Program-made: the position numbers and the translations under genes | Shown here: positions 8,327 through 17,536 of the stretch, one piece after another | How positions within the stretch are numbered: position 1 is the stretch's first letter | Layout: each line of letters opens with the position of its first letter | Origin: Zhongshania aquimaris | GTDB lineage: Bacteria > Pseudomonadota > Gammaproteobacteria > Pseudomonadales > Spongiibacteraceae | Assembly: GCF_019312595.1 (NCBI RefSeq) | Contig: NZ_JAHWDQ010000003.1 | Coordinates: 496,001 to 560,000, forward strand | Length of the DNA stretch: 64,000 nt | Direction: 5' to 3' | The notes under the pieces: generated by a model | The model's input: only the letters and a program-made list of their open reading frames with translations | Told to the model about the DNA's origin: nothing | Databases searched by the model: none

Positions 8327-9547
8327 ATGAGTGAACACTGCATTATTATTGGGGCCAGTCACGCGGCTGCCCAGTTAGTATCCAGCCTCCGCCAAGAGGG
8401 CTGGGAAGGTAAAATTTCCTTAATTGGCGATGAACCAAATCTACCCTACCACCGCCCGCCCTTGTCAAAAGCCTTTTTTGTCGGCGAAAAAACAGAGGAT
8501 GAGCTACTAATTCGCGCCGCTGATTTTTACGACAAAAATAATGTCGATTTGCTGCTGGGTTCGCGAGTAACAAAAATTGATCGCGACGCCAAGAAAATCA
8601 CCCTGGAAGACGGCGCCGAAATCGCCTATACCAAGCTTGCCCTCACGACGGGCGCCCGGGTTCGCAAAATCCCCTTCACTGGCTGCGAACTTGCCGGTGT
8701 TTTCTATATGCGCGATCTTAATGACGTTAAACAGACCCATAAATTTACCGGTCCCGGCAAATCTGCAGTCATTATTGGCGGCGGCTATATAGGGCTCGAA
8801 ACGGCAGCGTCGCTGCGTAAGATTGGCATGAACGTTATCGTAATAGAAGCGATGGAACGTGTTTTACAGCGTGTTACCGCCCCCGAAGTTTCTGCATTTT
8901 ACACCCGCGTACACACTGAAGAAGGCGTCGATATTCGCACTCAAGCGGGCGTTGACGCCATCGTTGGCGAAAAACATGTAACAGGCGTCCGCCTTGCCGA
9001 CGGCACTACAGTGCCTGCCGATCTGGTCATTATTGGCGTTGGTGTAATCCCCAATATTGAACTAGCTAAAGAAGCGGGACTTACCATTGACAATGGCATT
9101 GCGGTAAACGAGTTTGCCACTACCAATGACCCCGACATCGTTGCCGCAGGTGACTGTACCAACCACTACAACCCCATTTATGACCGCAAACTACGCCTAG
9201 AATCGGTACAGAATGCAACCGATCAAGCTAAAATTGCGGCCAAAAGTATATGTGGTAAACCGGAGGCATATAACGCCCTACCTTGGTTTTGGTCAGATCA
9301 ATACGACCTTAAACTACAAATTGCCGGACTGTCACAGGGCTTTGACCAGGTAATCATCCGCGGCAATAGCGAGCAAGGCCGCAGTTTCGCCGCATTTTAT
9401 TTCAGTAAAGGCCGATTTATTGCCGTCGACGCGATTAACCGGCCTAAAGAATTCATGATGAGCAAGCGCGCCTTAACATCAGGTCAAACCGCTGATCCGC
9501 TGAAGCTCGCCGACGAGTCTATCGAAATCAAAGACGTCTTTAACTAA
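8327..9547 (+). CDS. FAD-dependent ferredoxin/putidaredoxin reductase
   Basis: A 406-residue NAD(P)H-dependent flavoprotein that passes electrons to a 2Fe-2S ferredoxin. The N-terminal FAD motif is CIIIGASHAAAQ, the PYHRPPLSK segment is typical of putidaredoxin/rubredoxin reductases, the NAD-binding motif is IIGGGYIGLETAASLRKIG near residue 148, and the second FAD motif is DIVAAGDCTNH near 268. The adrenodoxin-type ferredoxin gene follows 23 bases later and is the obvious partner. The pair resembles the redox chain of class I bacterial P450 systems; a P450 without its own reductase lies at 36-37 kb, but a link is only inferred. Confidence 0.9.
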   Translation: MSEHCIIIGASHAAAQLVSSLRQEGWEGKISLIGDEPNLPYHRPPLSKAFFVGEKTEDELLIRAADFYDKNNVDLLLGSRVTKIDRDAKKITLEDGAEIAYTKLALTTGARVRKIPFTGCELAGVFYMRDLNDVKQTHKFTGPGKSAVIIGGGYIGLETAASLRKIGMNVIVIEAMERVLQRVTAPEVSAFYTRVHTEEGVDIRTQAGVDAIVGEKHVTGVRLADGTTVPADLVIIGVGVIPNIELAKEAGLTIDNGIAVNEFATTNDPDIVAAGDCTNHYNPIYDRKLRLESVQNATDQAKIAAKSICGKPEAYNALPWFWSDQYDLKLQIAGLSQGFDQVIIRGNSEQGRSFAAFYFSKGRFIAVDAINRPKEFMMSKRALTSGQTADPLKLADESIEIKDVFN

Positions 9548-9570
9548 TTTCAAGTACGAGAATATAGACA

Positions 9571-9891
9571 ATGCCTTTAATTATTTACAAATCTCACGAT
9601 GGCAACACGCAGGAAGTTCACGCGGAAGTTGGCACCAGTATTATGCAGGCCGCGGTTGATAACGGCATCGACGGTATCTTGGGGGAATGTGGCGGCTGCT
9701 GCAGCTGCGCGACCTGTCACTGCTACGTGGACCCCGCTTGGGTTGCTAAAGCGGGCGAGCCTGACAGCACAGAAAAAGACATGCTCGACTGCGTATTAGA
9801 CCCTCAGGACACTAGCCGCTTAAGCTGCCAAATTGTGATTACAGATGAAATGGACGGTATCATCATCGCCATGCCTAAGTCGCAGTACTGA
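9571..9891 (+). CDS. Adrenodoxin/putidaredoxin-type 2Fe-2S ferredoxin
   Basis: A 106-residue soluble electron carrier. The cluster ligands are Cys39, Cys45, Cys48 and Cys85 (ECGGCCSCATCHC and RLSCQIVI), the vertebrate-type spacing used by P450 redox partners rather than by isc ferredoxin (no HscA/B genes nearby). There are extra cysteines at 42, 43, 50 and 73. It lies directly after the ferredoxin reductase and ends at a strong stem-loop, so the two genes form one transcription unit. Confidence 0.9.
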   Translation: MPLIIYKSHDGNTQEVHAEVGTSIMQAAVDNGIDGILGECGGCCSCATCHCYVDPAWVAKAGEPDSTEKDMLDCVLDPQDTSRLSCQIVITDEMDGIIIAMPKSQY

Positions 9892-9900
9892 TTAGCGATT

Positions 9901-9928
9901 GCGGATAGGGCCTTCTAGCCCTATCCGC
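9901..9928 (+). terminator. Stem-loop after ferredoxin gene
   Basis: Perfect 11-base inverted repeat GCGGATAGGGC / GCCCTATCCGC with a six-base loop, starting nine bases after the ferredoxin stop. It is followed by cytosines rather than a T-run, so it may stabilise the transcript end or act with Rho rather than as a classical terminator. Confidence 0.6.
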
Positions 9929-9964
9929 CCCCCCGCCTCACCCGAAAGCAAACGCCACAGCACT

Positions 9965-9994
9965 TTGGCAATCCGCCCCCACACAGTTTATAAT
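9965..9994 (+). promoter_or_regulatory. Candidate sigma-70 promoter of ppa
   Basis: TTGGCA at 9965-9970 and TATAAT at 9989-9994 are separated by 18 bases and lie about 50 bases before the ppa start codon, on the far side of the stem-loop that ends the ferredoxin gene. Confidence 0.6.
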
Positions 9995-10042
9995 CTGCGC
10001 AGATTTATCAACCCCAAACGCAATCTGAAATGGAAGCCTACA

Positions 10043-10570
10043 ATGAGCTACAACCAAATTCCAGCTGGCAAAGACCTGCCAAATGACATCTACGTCGCTA
10101 TCGAAATCCCGGCAAATAGCAGCCCGATCAAATACGAAATTGAAAAAGAATTTGACGCGCTGATGGTCGATCGCTTTATGGCAACGCCGATGTTTTACCC
10201 AGCAAACTACGGCTACATTCCAAACACACTATCTGAAGACGGCGATGCATTAGATGTATTGGTTGTTACGCCATACCCTGTCGTTCCAGGCTCTGTTATC
10301 CGTGCTCGTCCCATCGGTATTCTGAACATGAGCGACGAAGCGGGTAAAGATGCTAAATTGTTAGCCGTTCCCCACGACAAGCTAACTGTTCTTTACCAAA
10401 ACGTGAAAGAGCCATCTGACCTGCCTGAATTACTAATCAAGCAAATTGAACATTTCTTTGAAAACTACAAAGATCTGGAAAAAGGCAAATGGGTTAAAGT
10501 TGATGGTTGGGCTGGCAGCGAAGAAGCCAAAGCTGAAATCATGAAAGCGGCAGCGGCCTACAAAGGCTAA
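10043..10570 (+). CDS. ppa: Inorganic pyrophosphatase
   Basis: Hydrolyses pyrophosphate to drive biosynthetic reactions; cytoplasmic, magnesium-dependent family I enzyme. It has 175 residues from the ATG at 10043, matching the E. coli enzyme (176). The metal-binding signature [10 protein letters not shown] gives Asp66, Asp68 and Asp71, and [10 protein letters not shown] is also conserved. The frame is open upstream for 48 codons, but that stretch contains the promoter and has no homology, and GGAAG at 10032-10036 supports the inner start. Confidence 0.95.
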   Translation: MSYNQIPAGKDLPNDIYVAIEIPANSSPIKYEIEKEFDALMVDRFMATPMFYPANYGYIPNTLSEDGDALDVLVVTPYPVVPGSVIRARPIGILNMSDEAGKDAKLLAVPHDKLTVLYQNVKEPSDLPELLIKQIEHFFENYKDLEKGKWVKVDGWAGSEEAKAEIMKAAAAYKG

Positions 10571-10578
10571 GTGCCAAG

Positions 10579-10606
10579 GGCGAAGCTGCACTATCGCAGT
10601 TTCGCC
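10579..10606 (+). terminator. Stem-loop downstream of ppa
   Basis: GGCGAAGCTGC / GCAGTTTCGCC pair over 11 positions (one G-U) around a six-base loop, starting nine bases after the ppa stop. A pyrimidine-rich tract rather than a pure T-run follows. Confidence 0.6.
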
Positions 10607-10915
10607 TCCCCCTTCAATCCCCTCAAAGCACATCGCTTACTTTTCTGACTCAAACACCGCTGCAGCAAAATCTCGAATATACCAATCGCCAAGTATCTGT
10701 GACTAACAAAGCAATACAGATATCGTTAAACGGCATTTTTCGTGCACAAATAACCAAGGATTATTCTGAAAGGAAAACAAGAGCGAGCTGTGTTCGTTCA
10801 ACCGTTCACAGCTGCGGGAAGATAGCGATAGTGCCTGTACTCTCACAAGAAAAGACACCAATCACGGGCAAAAATACCTTGTAGTTTTTATCCGAAATAC
10901 GAGGCGGCGACCACC
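10607..10915. other. Gap between ppa and the convergent Wzi-like gene
   Basis: About 310 bases. The only open frame (61 codons, 10699-10884) has no ribosome binding site, no homology and an unlikely composition. I see no RNA gene. Confidence 0.5.
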
Positions 10916-12391
10916 CTACCATCGCCACGCCGTTTCGATAAACAAAGTCTCGGTACCATCGTCTAGACCGCGCACGTCTATGCCGTCGTCAATCCAGCGA
11001 TAACCTACCGTGGTATTATTTTGCAACCAGGCAAAACGATAACTGAGTTCTAAAATATCGCCACTACCACTAAAGCCTGTTGGTCTCACACCTCCTCTAC
11101 TCATGCCATCTGTGTTGAGGTCCACTGCAGACCATTTGAATGCTAGCTGGCTCTGCGAGGGCAACACCAAACTCAGACCCAGGGTGTCAATGGTGCTGTC
11201 GCTATCGACACTCACCCCCATTACACGGCCCTTATGACGATAGCCCGTTTTGTAAGTCCCATGCTCATAGGCATAATTAAACCGCTTTTCGCTTAATGTA
11301 CCTGCCCGAGTATCGCTACGCTCAACAAACCAGTGAATTCTTTTATTGTCACTAAGCGATACCACACCATCTAAACCCGCGGTGTAAATATATCGTGAGG
11401 GAACATAACCACTTTCATCCTCACCAATAAATTGTGCATAAGCACCTTGGCTACCCCAGGGCACCGCGAAAAGGATTTTCATATCGACGCCACCCAGCTG
11501 ATTGCCGGGTTCGTTTTCTTGCGTTATGCCACTGTCGCCGCGATTGTCTTTACCCAAAATCAAATCTGAGAAGGTACTAAAGTCTTCCGGTCTACCATCA
11601 CCGCCCCATTGGGCTGTGCGGCTGGCCGCTAATTCCAGCCAATGCCAGGGCTTGACCGCAAAGCGAAGGCCTAAAAGTTTGGCATCTGGAATAAAACGCT
11701 CTGATTCTAACTGCCCCATAAACGCTTGTAATTGCCATGGGCCGAGCCACGACAATAAGGGAGTTTCGAAAGGGATTGCCTTGTTGCGCTGCAGGGACAG
11801 ACCGGGAACAGGTCGAGCATTATTCGACAAGATAGCGCTAGATTGCCAACCTGGCCCCCACCAACGATCTACCGCGCCAATTGTGACTCCCCAGTTGCCA
11901 AAGGCCCCGGCCAAATAACTCTGATCTAACTTGCGGTGCTCTCTCGGCCGGTCAGGGATATCATAGGAAATATTTAACTCCCCAGCCCAGCGTTGACCAA
12001 CAAAGCTCGCCGATACACCAGCAAATTGCGGCGCATCGTTGCGACTACCAAACCCACCAAAAACAGTCGTATCTTGATCTGCCCAGCCAGCATTTACCTC
12101 CACACGAGTTGGTGCACTATCTTCCTCGAATTGAGCTAACAAGCTATCGACAGCGTGTTTTTGTGGTGTGGTAAGTTTGCGGTACTGCGACTGGCGAAGA
12201 TCAGGCAAGATGCCGCCCCACATTAGCGGCCATTGGCTTATTGGCGCGCGAATGATTCCAGCACTAGCAAGAAACTCGATATGCTGCCGAGCTGCAATAT
12301 CGGTAGCTTGTATCCACGGCGCTGCGTAGTTCAATGACGGTGCTAATAGAAAAAATACGGCTAGGCAGTGACGAAAACGCGATTTGAACAT
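10916..12391 (-). CDS. Capsule assembly Wzi-family outer-membrane protein
   Basis: A 491-residue protein with a cleavable signal peptide (MFKSRFRHCLAVFFLLAPSL..YA), followed by an alpha-helical start (IAARQHIEFLASAGIIRAPISQWP) and then alternating beta-strand sequence ending in an aromatic tail ETAWRW, as for an outer-membrane barrel. Motifs such as RWWGPGWQSSAILSNNARP are characteristic of Wzi-like proteins, which help capsule polysaccharide attach to the cell surface. No capsule genes flank it, so its polymer is unknown; the family is also found as an orphan in marine bacteria. Confidence 0.8.
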   Translation of the reverse strand: MFKSRFRHCLAVFFLLAPSLNYAAPWIQATDIAARQHIEFLASAGIIRAPISQWPLMWGGILPDLRQSQYRKLTTPQKHAVDSLLAQFEEDSAPTRVEVNAGWADQDTTVFGGFGSRNDAPQFAGVSASFVGQRWAGELNISYDIPDRPREHRKLDQSYLAGAFGNWGVTIGAVDRWWGPGWQSSAILSNNARPVPGLSLQRNKAIPFETPLLSWLGPWQLQAFMGQLESERFIPDAKLLGLRFAVKPWHWLELAASRTAQWGGDGRPEDFSTFSDLILGKDNRGDSGITQENEPGNQLGGVDMKILFAVPWGSQGAYAQFIGEDESGYVPSRYIYTAGLDGVVSLSDNKRIHWFVERSDTRAGTLSEKRFNYAYEHGTYKTGYRHKGRVMGVSVDSDSTIDTLGLSLVLPSQSQLAFKWSAVDLNTDGMSRGGVRPTGFSGSGDILELSYRFAWLQNNTTVGYRWIDDGIDVRGLDDGTETLFIETAWRW

Positions 12392-12890
12392 ATATCTTCC
12401 GTGAGAGTGGTTATTTGAGCATCATTCGGAGAGTTCCGATGTCGCCATTTAAGCACATAGGTGCGGCGTCACAATGATACGATCCCTAGCCAATGGATGC
12501 TAGCTTAAGTGCTTGATGAGTAATAAATATCACCACCTAAGCAAACTCAACAAGCTAAACACCAAGCTGTGAATACATCTCGCCAAGTGCGGATGACGCT
12601 TAAGCATGCACCGTCATCGCGGCGGCCATCAAGGCAAATACGGGCCTTGGAAAAATTGATCGGAATTGCGGCACATTCAGCCGAGGAATAGGTAATTTGA
12701 AAAAGCTACTACTTCCAGCGACCCAGGCCCCACCAATAAATAACTACCCGCAGATAACTACAAATTGATCAACTGGAATTGGAGTACACACTAACGAAGC
12801 TAAGTCACAGCAATTAGGCGGTGACAGCCCGGGCTAGCAGCCAAAATAGATATGACTGCTAACGCTATCCGACAAAGTTAAGCTTCTTTA
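12392..12890. other. Noncoding gap upstream of the Wzi-like gene
   Basis: About 500 bases with no open frame of note on either strand and no recognisable RNA gene or long repeat. It presumably contains the promoter of the Wzi-like gene. Confidence 0.5.
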
Positions 12891-13367
12891 TTAAGAAACT
12901 TTCGGCATCGCCTTCAACAAACGTTGATATAACTTGGTATTCTTGCGGATCGATTTATGTTTTGCATAGGCATCAACCGCGCGGTGCCAAGCATCATCAC
13001 TGCCGTGGGCATTTAGTGAAAAACTCGTACAGACGGTTTTATTTTCCACTTTAGACGCCACGCCAACCTGAAAAATCGGCGTTAAATTGCCACTTTTCTC
13101 AGTCTTAAGCAAATAGCTGATGCCACGGACGGTACCGTCACTCTTGAAGCAACGATCCTCTTTGGTCTCGTTCAAATAGCGTTGCTGCTCAGCTTCCAAC
13201 ACCGCATCGCGGGCTAGCGCCTGCTTCTCGGTCTCAAGCTTTTGCTTACCTTCGAGGCGAGCGCCTCCAGTTTTCAGCGAGAAATACTCCTGATACAACT
13301 TACCCGCCACGGTTCGACGCACTCTGTAGCCATAGAATGCTTTGTTATCCAGTAGTTTAACGCTCAC
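12891..13367 (-). CDS. Hypothetical protein, basic, coiled-coil middle
   Basis: A 158-residue protein I do not recognise with confidence. The N-terminal 30 residues (AFYGYRVRRTVAGKLYQEYFSL) resemble small three-strand DNA-binding domains of AP2/integrase-N type, residues 38-70 form a charged helix rich in Lys, Glu and Gln, and the C-terminus (AWHRAVDAYAKHKSIRKN) is helical and basic. No signal peptide or membrane segment. It is transcribed alone, downstream of cysE. A nucleic-acid-binding role is a guess from charge and fold resemblance. Confidence 0.6.
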   Translation of the reverse strand: MSVKLLDNKAFYGYRVRRTVAGKLYQEYFSLKTGGARLEGKQKLETEKQALARDAVLEAEQQRYLNETKEDRCFKSDGTVRGISYLLKTEKSGNLTPIFQVGVASKVENKTVCTSFSLNAHGSDDAWHRAVDAYAKHKSIRKNTKLYQRLLKAMPKVS

Positions 13368-13454
13368 ATTAACCTCGCTCTTCTATATTTCGCCACTATA
13401 GCCCAAAATATAGCACATGTAATTTAATAAATCTGACGCAACCATCTAGCCGCG

Positions 13455-14246
13455 CTAAATATCTTCGCTGATGTATTGATCCATATTTAAGGCAGGAAGT
13501 TCCGCAGATAACGCACCAACCTGCTTCGCGGGTACACCAGCTACGGTAGAGTGCGCAGCAACATCACTCAAGACCACGCTTCCGGCGGCAATTTTTGCAC
13601 CCTCACCAACCAGTATCGGGCCTAACAACTTTGCTCCAGCACTTACCAATACACCATCTGAAATTCGCGGATGACGAGGCCCTGGCCCACTGCCGCAGCC
13701 ACCCAAGGTCACCGAATGCAGCATCGACACATTGTTACCAACCACCGAGGTTTCACCAATCACCAAACCCGTTGCGTGATCAATCATGATGCCGTGACCA
13801 ATAACTGCAGCGGGATGTATATCTACGTCGAATACGCTGGCAATACGGTTTTGTAAAAATAAGGCTAATGACACACGCCCCTGCTGCCAAAGCCAATGCG
13901 CAATCCGATAAGCTTGAATTGCCTGAAAGCCTTTGAAATACAAAAACGGCATTCCGTAATGATCACACGCGGGATCACGTTCAAAATGCGCGCAAATATC
14001 CAAGGCAGCTGCTTCTACAATACCTTTATCATTTTCAAACGCTTCATTAAACACGTCTCGAATCAGCATTGCCGGTACTGAATCACAATCTAGCTTAGCT
14101 GCGATATGAAAACTCAAGGCATTGGCGAAACTGGCGTGATTTAGGATACTCGCATGATAAAAGCTCGCCAAAACCGGCTCATTTTTACCATACTGTCGGG
14201 CCTCAGCGATCATCGCAGACCAAAGTTCAGTGACAGTCAAACTCAT
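13455..14246 (-). CDS. cysE: Serine O-acetyltransferase CysE
   Basis: Makes O-acetylserine from serine and acetyl-CoA, the first step of cysteine synthesis. The 263-residue protein has the helical N-terminal domain and the left-handed beta-helix hexapeptide repeats (GHGIMIDHATGLVIGETSVV, then GILVGEGAKIAAGSVV-like turns) with the catalytic-type IDHATG and HSVTLGG histidines. Its ATG overlaps the stop of the upstream M15 peptidase gene by four bases (ATGA), so it is translationally coupled to it. Confidence 0.92.
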   Translation of the reverse strand: MSLTVTELWSAMIAEARQYGKNEPVLASFYHASILNHASFANALSFHIAAKLDCDSVPAMLIRDVFNEAFENDKGIVEAAALDICAHFERDPACDHYGMPFLYFKGFQAIQAYRIAHWLWQQGRVSLALFLQNRIASVFDVDIHPAAVIGHGIMIDHATGLVIGETSVVGNNVSMLHSVTLGGCGSGPGPRHPRISDGVLVSAGAKLLGPILVGEGAKIAAGSVVLSDVAAHSTVAGVPAKQVGALSAELPALNMDQYISEDI

Positions 14247-14992
14247 AAGACTTCCTCACCCAGCAGGGCTTGCGCAAATACCGGTGGGTAGCAACTCGCT
14301 GGCACCGCAACATAACGCCGATATATAGTCGGTAGCTCTCTTAAAATAGCGTCTTTCAAACACAAATCTTCCCGCTTGGCTAAGGCCTCTTGAATTACCT
14401 CACTCCGCAAAGCCCAATCACAGTCCACCGCCAATGGCGCGTAACTTAAATGCCAGCGCTCTGGGGCAATACCACCGCGGTCCTCATTATAGGGCCTAAA
14501 AAAATCACGGCCGCGACCGGCGGCAAACTCACCATCAAGCCACATATGAAAGGGCCCAAATACGCCATTATCGGCCACTTCGGCAGGTGTTAATTGTACT
14601 CGATAATCCGCGGGCACTGCCGCTGCGTCGTATACATCAATATCGCTTCCCCAATGATGCCGTGACGCGCCAGGTAAGGCTGACCACCGCAAAATTGCCG
14701 CGATCAACTCGGACTCCGACAAAGATGCCCAATCCAACACTTGCCCAGCGTCGTTTAACAGCGCTCGCTGGCCCGCCGCTTTGGCATTCCAAATTGCCAG
14801 TTGCCGGTCGAAACTACGAAATCCACTTAACACCCGCAGATCGAAACCTGCCTTGGCGGCGTCAGCTTTAAGAGCGCTGAGCGGCGCAATGATATCTTGA
14901 TGAACAGGAATTCCGTCCACCAATGTCATCGCTGACTCATCACAGCCAAGCAATAAAGCTTCTCCAATATTTTGGCGGTTCTGATTTGACAT
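14243..14992 (-). CDS. M15-family D-alanyl-D-alanine carboxypeptidase (VanY-like)
   Basis: A 249-residue zinc peptidase-type protein likely to trim peptidoglycan stem peptides. The zinc site is visible as SRHHWGSDIDVYD (His..Asp) near residue 125 and ERWHLSYAP near 180, and LSGFRSFDRQLAIWNAK is typical of the family. No signal peptide is apparent at the given start, which is odd for a wall enzyme; the family includes similar leaderless annotations. It is the first gene of a two-gene unit with cysE. Confidence 0.82.
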   Translation of the reverse strand: MSNQNRQNIGEALLLGCDESAMTLVDGIPVHQDIIAPLSALKADAAKAGFDLRVLSGFRSFDRQLAIWNAKAAGQRALLNDAGQVLDWASLSESELIAAILRWSALPGASRHHWGSDIDVYDAAAVPADYRVQLTPAEVADNGVFGPFHMWLDGEFAAGRGRDFFRPYNEDRGGIAPERWHLSYAPLAVDCDWALRSEVIQEALAKREDLCLKDAILRELPTIYRRYVAVPASCYPPVFAQALLGEEVL

Positions 14993-15088
14993 AATTTAGG
15001 TACAAATTGTCCGTGCAGTTGAGTAAACACTAAGCCTGGCATCATACTACCGGTAATTGATCGTTGTTGAAATTCCGGAGTAAGCGTC

Positions 15089-16117
15089 GTGGAAGATGTT
15101 TCATTAGGCAATAAGAAAGTCGCCCTGGCACTGGGCAGCGGTTCGGCTCGGGGCATGGCCCACATTGGCGTTATTCAACGTCTAGGTGAACTCGGAATAC
15201 AGCCCGACATTATCTGTGGGACATCGATTGGCTCCGTCATCGCCGCTTGCTACCTTACCGGCAAATTAGACCACTTTACGGATTGGATCCAATCCCTAAG
15301 CACCACACAAGTGCTCCATTATATGAGCGTGAGCCTGACAGCAACCGGCGGCGTAGCCCACGCAACCCGCCTAATTGAATTTTTTATAAACGAGTATGGC
15401 ACCCCCAACATTGAAGATTTAAACATCCCCTTCGCCGCAGTCGCAACCGACCTAATGCGCGGCCGCGAAGTATGGCTACAACGGGGGCCTCTTTGGGATG
15501 CGGTGCGCGCATCCATGGCGATACCAGGAATCCTAACGCCGGTGAAGTTTGGCAATTCGTGGCTCGTTGACGGTGGCTTAGTAAACCCCGTACCGGTGTC
15601 TGTTTGCCGGGCCCTCGGGGCACATATTATCATTGGTGTAGACCTCAACAGCGACTTAGTTGGCCGCCAAAAAATACTTACCGATGCAAAAGCACCCGCC
15701 AACGAAGAAACAATAGAAGAGGAAGAGTCAGAAGACGAGGAATTACTTCCCGAAGATTCAGCGGAGGATGATCCATTCCTAGGTGCCGCATTCAGCCGAT
15801 TTGCAAGCTCCGTACGAGAAGCCGCCAGCAACTTCCGCAGCAACGACACCCCCAAAAGAGCCGAACCACCCGGCACGATGAGCGTAATGATGAGTGCAAT
15901 CAATATTATGCAGGATAGAATCACACGCAGCAGGCTCGCGGGTGAACCCGCCGATATAATGCTCTGGCCGAGACTGGGGCATATTGGTCTACTGGAATTT
16001 AGCAGCGCGGCTGAGGCCATCGTAGAAGGTCGCGATGCTGTTGATCGCATGCTACCCGCCATCCGTCACGCATTCAAAAGTGAAGGCGACGATCGCATGC
16101 TAGAAACTGGATTGTAA
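15089..16117 (+). CDS. Patatin-like phospholipase, RssA-type
   Basis: A 342-residue serine lipase-fold protein. The oxyanion-hole motif GSGSARGMAH is at 16-25, the nucleophile elbow GTSIGS has Ser46, and the catalytic Asp is Asp161 in VDGGLVNPVP. Start is GTG at 15089 with GGAG upstream. Between the catalytic domain and a conserved C-terminal stretch it has an acidic run (residues about 205-229, mostly Glu and Asp) that is unusual for RssA. No signal peptide. A cytoplasmic membrane-lipid or regulatory role is inferred from the family. Confidence 0.85.
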   Translation: MEDVSLGNKKVALALGSGSARGMAHIGVIQRLGELGIQPDIICGTSIGSVIAACYLTGKLDHFTDWIQSLSTTQVLHYMSVSLTATGGVAHATRLIEFFINEYGTPNIEDLNIPFAAVATDLMRGREVWLQRGPLWDAVRASMAIPGILTPVKFGNSWLVDGGLVNPVPVSVCRALGAHIIIGVDLNSDLVGRQKILTDAKAPANEETIEEEESEDEELLPEDSAEDDPFLGAAFSRFASSVREAASNFRSNDTPKRAEPPGTMSVMMSAINIMQDRITRSRLAGEPADIMLWPRLGHIGLLEFSSAAEAIVEGRDAVDRMLPAIRHAFKSEGDDRMLETGL

Positions 16118-16184
16118 GCAGGGTTCCGCCAACCCGTCGAAGCTCCGTACCCAACAATGTCACCCAATAATTGTTTAATACACT

Positions 16185-16511
16185 ATGCTCAAACTATGCC
16201 GACTAAACGAGATTGCTGACCCCGGTTCCAAGGGGTTTAAATTTTCGGATAAATCACTTTTTGCGGTTCGCCAGCGCGGAGAGGTCTTTGTCTATCAAAA
16301 CCGCTGCCCCCATATTGGGATCGAACTAAATTGGCAAGAGGATCAATTTCTAGATTTCGACGATTCACTAATTCAATGCTCCACCCACGGTGCACTGTTT
16401 ATTATTGAATCCGGGGAGTGCATCGCGGGACCCTGTCACGGCAAGAAACTGGAGGCCGTCGCCAGTTGTGTTGAAGACGGCTATGTCGTTCTGAACGACG
16501 ACTTTACTTAG
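16185..16511 (+). CDS. Rieske 2Fe-2S domain protein
   Basis: A single-domain 108-residue Rieske protein. The cluster ligands are Cys41 and His43 (CPHIG) and Cys65 and His68 (CSTHGALF), with the usual C-terminal GPCHGKKLE proline-loop region. Such stand-alone Rieske proteins act as small soluble electron carriers. It follows the patatin gene by 67 bases on the same strand and converges with sfsA. Its partner is not evident. Confidence 0.85.
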   Translation: MLKLCRLNEIADPGSKGFKFSDKSLFAVRQRGEVFVYQNRCPHIGIELNWQEDQFLDFDDSLIQCSTHGALFIIESGECIAGPCHGKKLEAVASCVEDGYVVLNDDFT

Positions 16512-16553
16512 AGGGCAAACTGGCAATTCCGCGATACCAGGACACTAGTATCA

Positions 16554-17276
16554 CTATAAAATTACCGGAAGCGCATCAGCCAAGTAGATCTCGTCCTCGT
16601 TTATTCGCGCTTTGTACGCTAGCACCTCAAGACCTTGCTGCACCGCATCACTGAGAACTCGAGCGTAATGCGGGTCGATTTCCTCCGCGGGTCTAACACT
16701 GTGAATATCTTCATGTAAGACGGCAAAGAGTAATACCACCCTCGCGCCCGCTTGCCGCAGGCGAAGCAATTCCTCAATATGGCGCACGGCTCGCGCACTG
16801 ACTGCGTCGGGAAACGCGCCTATGCCACCCCCACAATGAAGAGTCACCGACTTCACCTCAACGTAGCAGTCAGACAGTTCGACATCATCAGACGACAAAA
16901 AGAAATCAATACGACTTCCGGATGCCAATGTCTTTTCACGCTGTATATGAGAATAGCTGGACAAGGGTTCAATATTCCCCCGCTGCAGAGCCTCCGCAAG
17001 TAAGCCATTCGCTCTAGCCGAATGAATACAAATCATACCGCCGAATTCGCTTTCGACAAGCTCCCATGTATAGGCGTATTTCCGCTTGGGATTGTGACTA
17101 TCGAGCAGAAAAACTCGACTACCGGCTAATGCGCATCCCGTCATAGCACCAGTATTTGGGCAATGTACTGTAACGTGCTCGCCGCTATCTAGAACTACAT
17201 CAGCCAAAAAACGCTTATATCGTTTAAGCAGACGACCGCGCACCAGCTTTTCAGACCACTTCAACAAAACCTCCAC
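16554..17276 (-). CDS. sfsA: Sugar fermentation stimulation protein/nuclease SfsA
   Basis: A 240-residue SfsA protein, a family with an OB-fold N-terminus and a restriction-endonuclease-like C-terminal half. Conserved stretches RLLKRYKRFLADV, VHCPNTGAMTGC, YVEVKSVTL and FPDAVSARAVRHIEEL are present; the last two hold the nuclease-type Asp, Glu and Lys residues. DNA/RNA nuclease activity is reported for family members; the role in maltose metabolism gives the name. Confidence 0.93.
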   Translation of the reverse strand: MEVLLKWSEKLVRGRLLKRYKRFLADVVLDSGEHVTVHCPNTGAMTGCALAGSRVFLLDSHNPKRKYAYTWELVESEFGGMICIHSARANGLLAEALQRGNIEPLSSYSHIQREKTLASGSRIDFFLSSDDVELSDCYVEVKSVTLHCGGGIGAFPDAVSARAVRHIEELLRLRQAGARVVLLFAVLHEDIHSVRPAEEIDPHYARVLSDAVQQGLEVLAYKARINEDEIYLADALPVIL

Positions 17277-17536
17277 TGGATTGCTATTCTATTAATAATA
17301 CGGGCGCAGCGACATTCGTCATGCAAATACGCCACGCGAAGGTGACTTAACACCACCAAGGCACAGCCGGCAAAGTTGTGCAGGTACCATCCAAAGCGCA
17401 GCGATGTTAATGTAAGACCCACTGCCATTCGCGCTACTACATCGGAAATCAGCGAATTTCCGCCGAAAATTCTGCACCAGCCGCAAACCTGCTTTTCAGC
17501 GTCGCGGCAGATTGACACCGTAACAGAGTATTTATT

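Noticed and set aside
10699-10884. 61-codon frame after ppa
   Set aside because: No ribosome binding site or homology, and the composition does not look like a protein.
15319-16062. 247-codon minus-strand frame inside the patatin gene
   Set aside because: It is antisense to a gene with intact catalytic motifs; its product is a Ser/Ala/Ile-rich artefact with no family resemblance.
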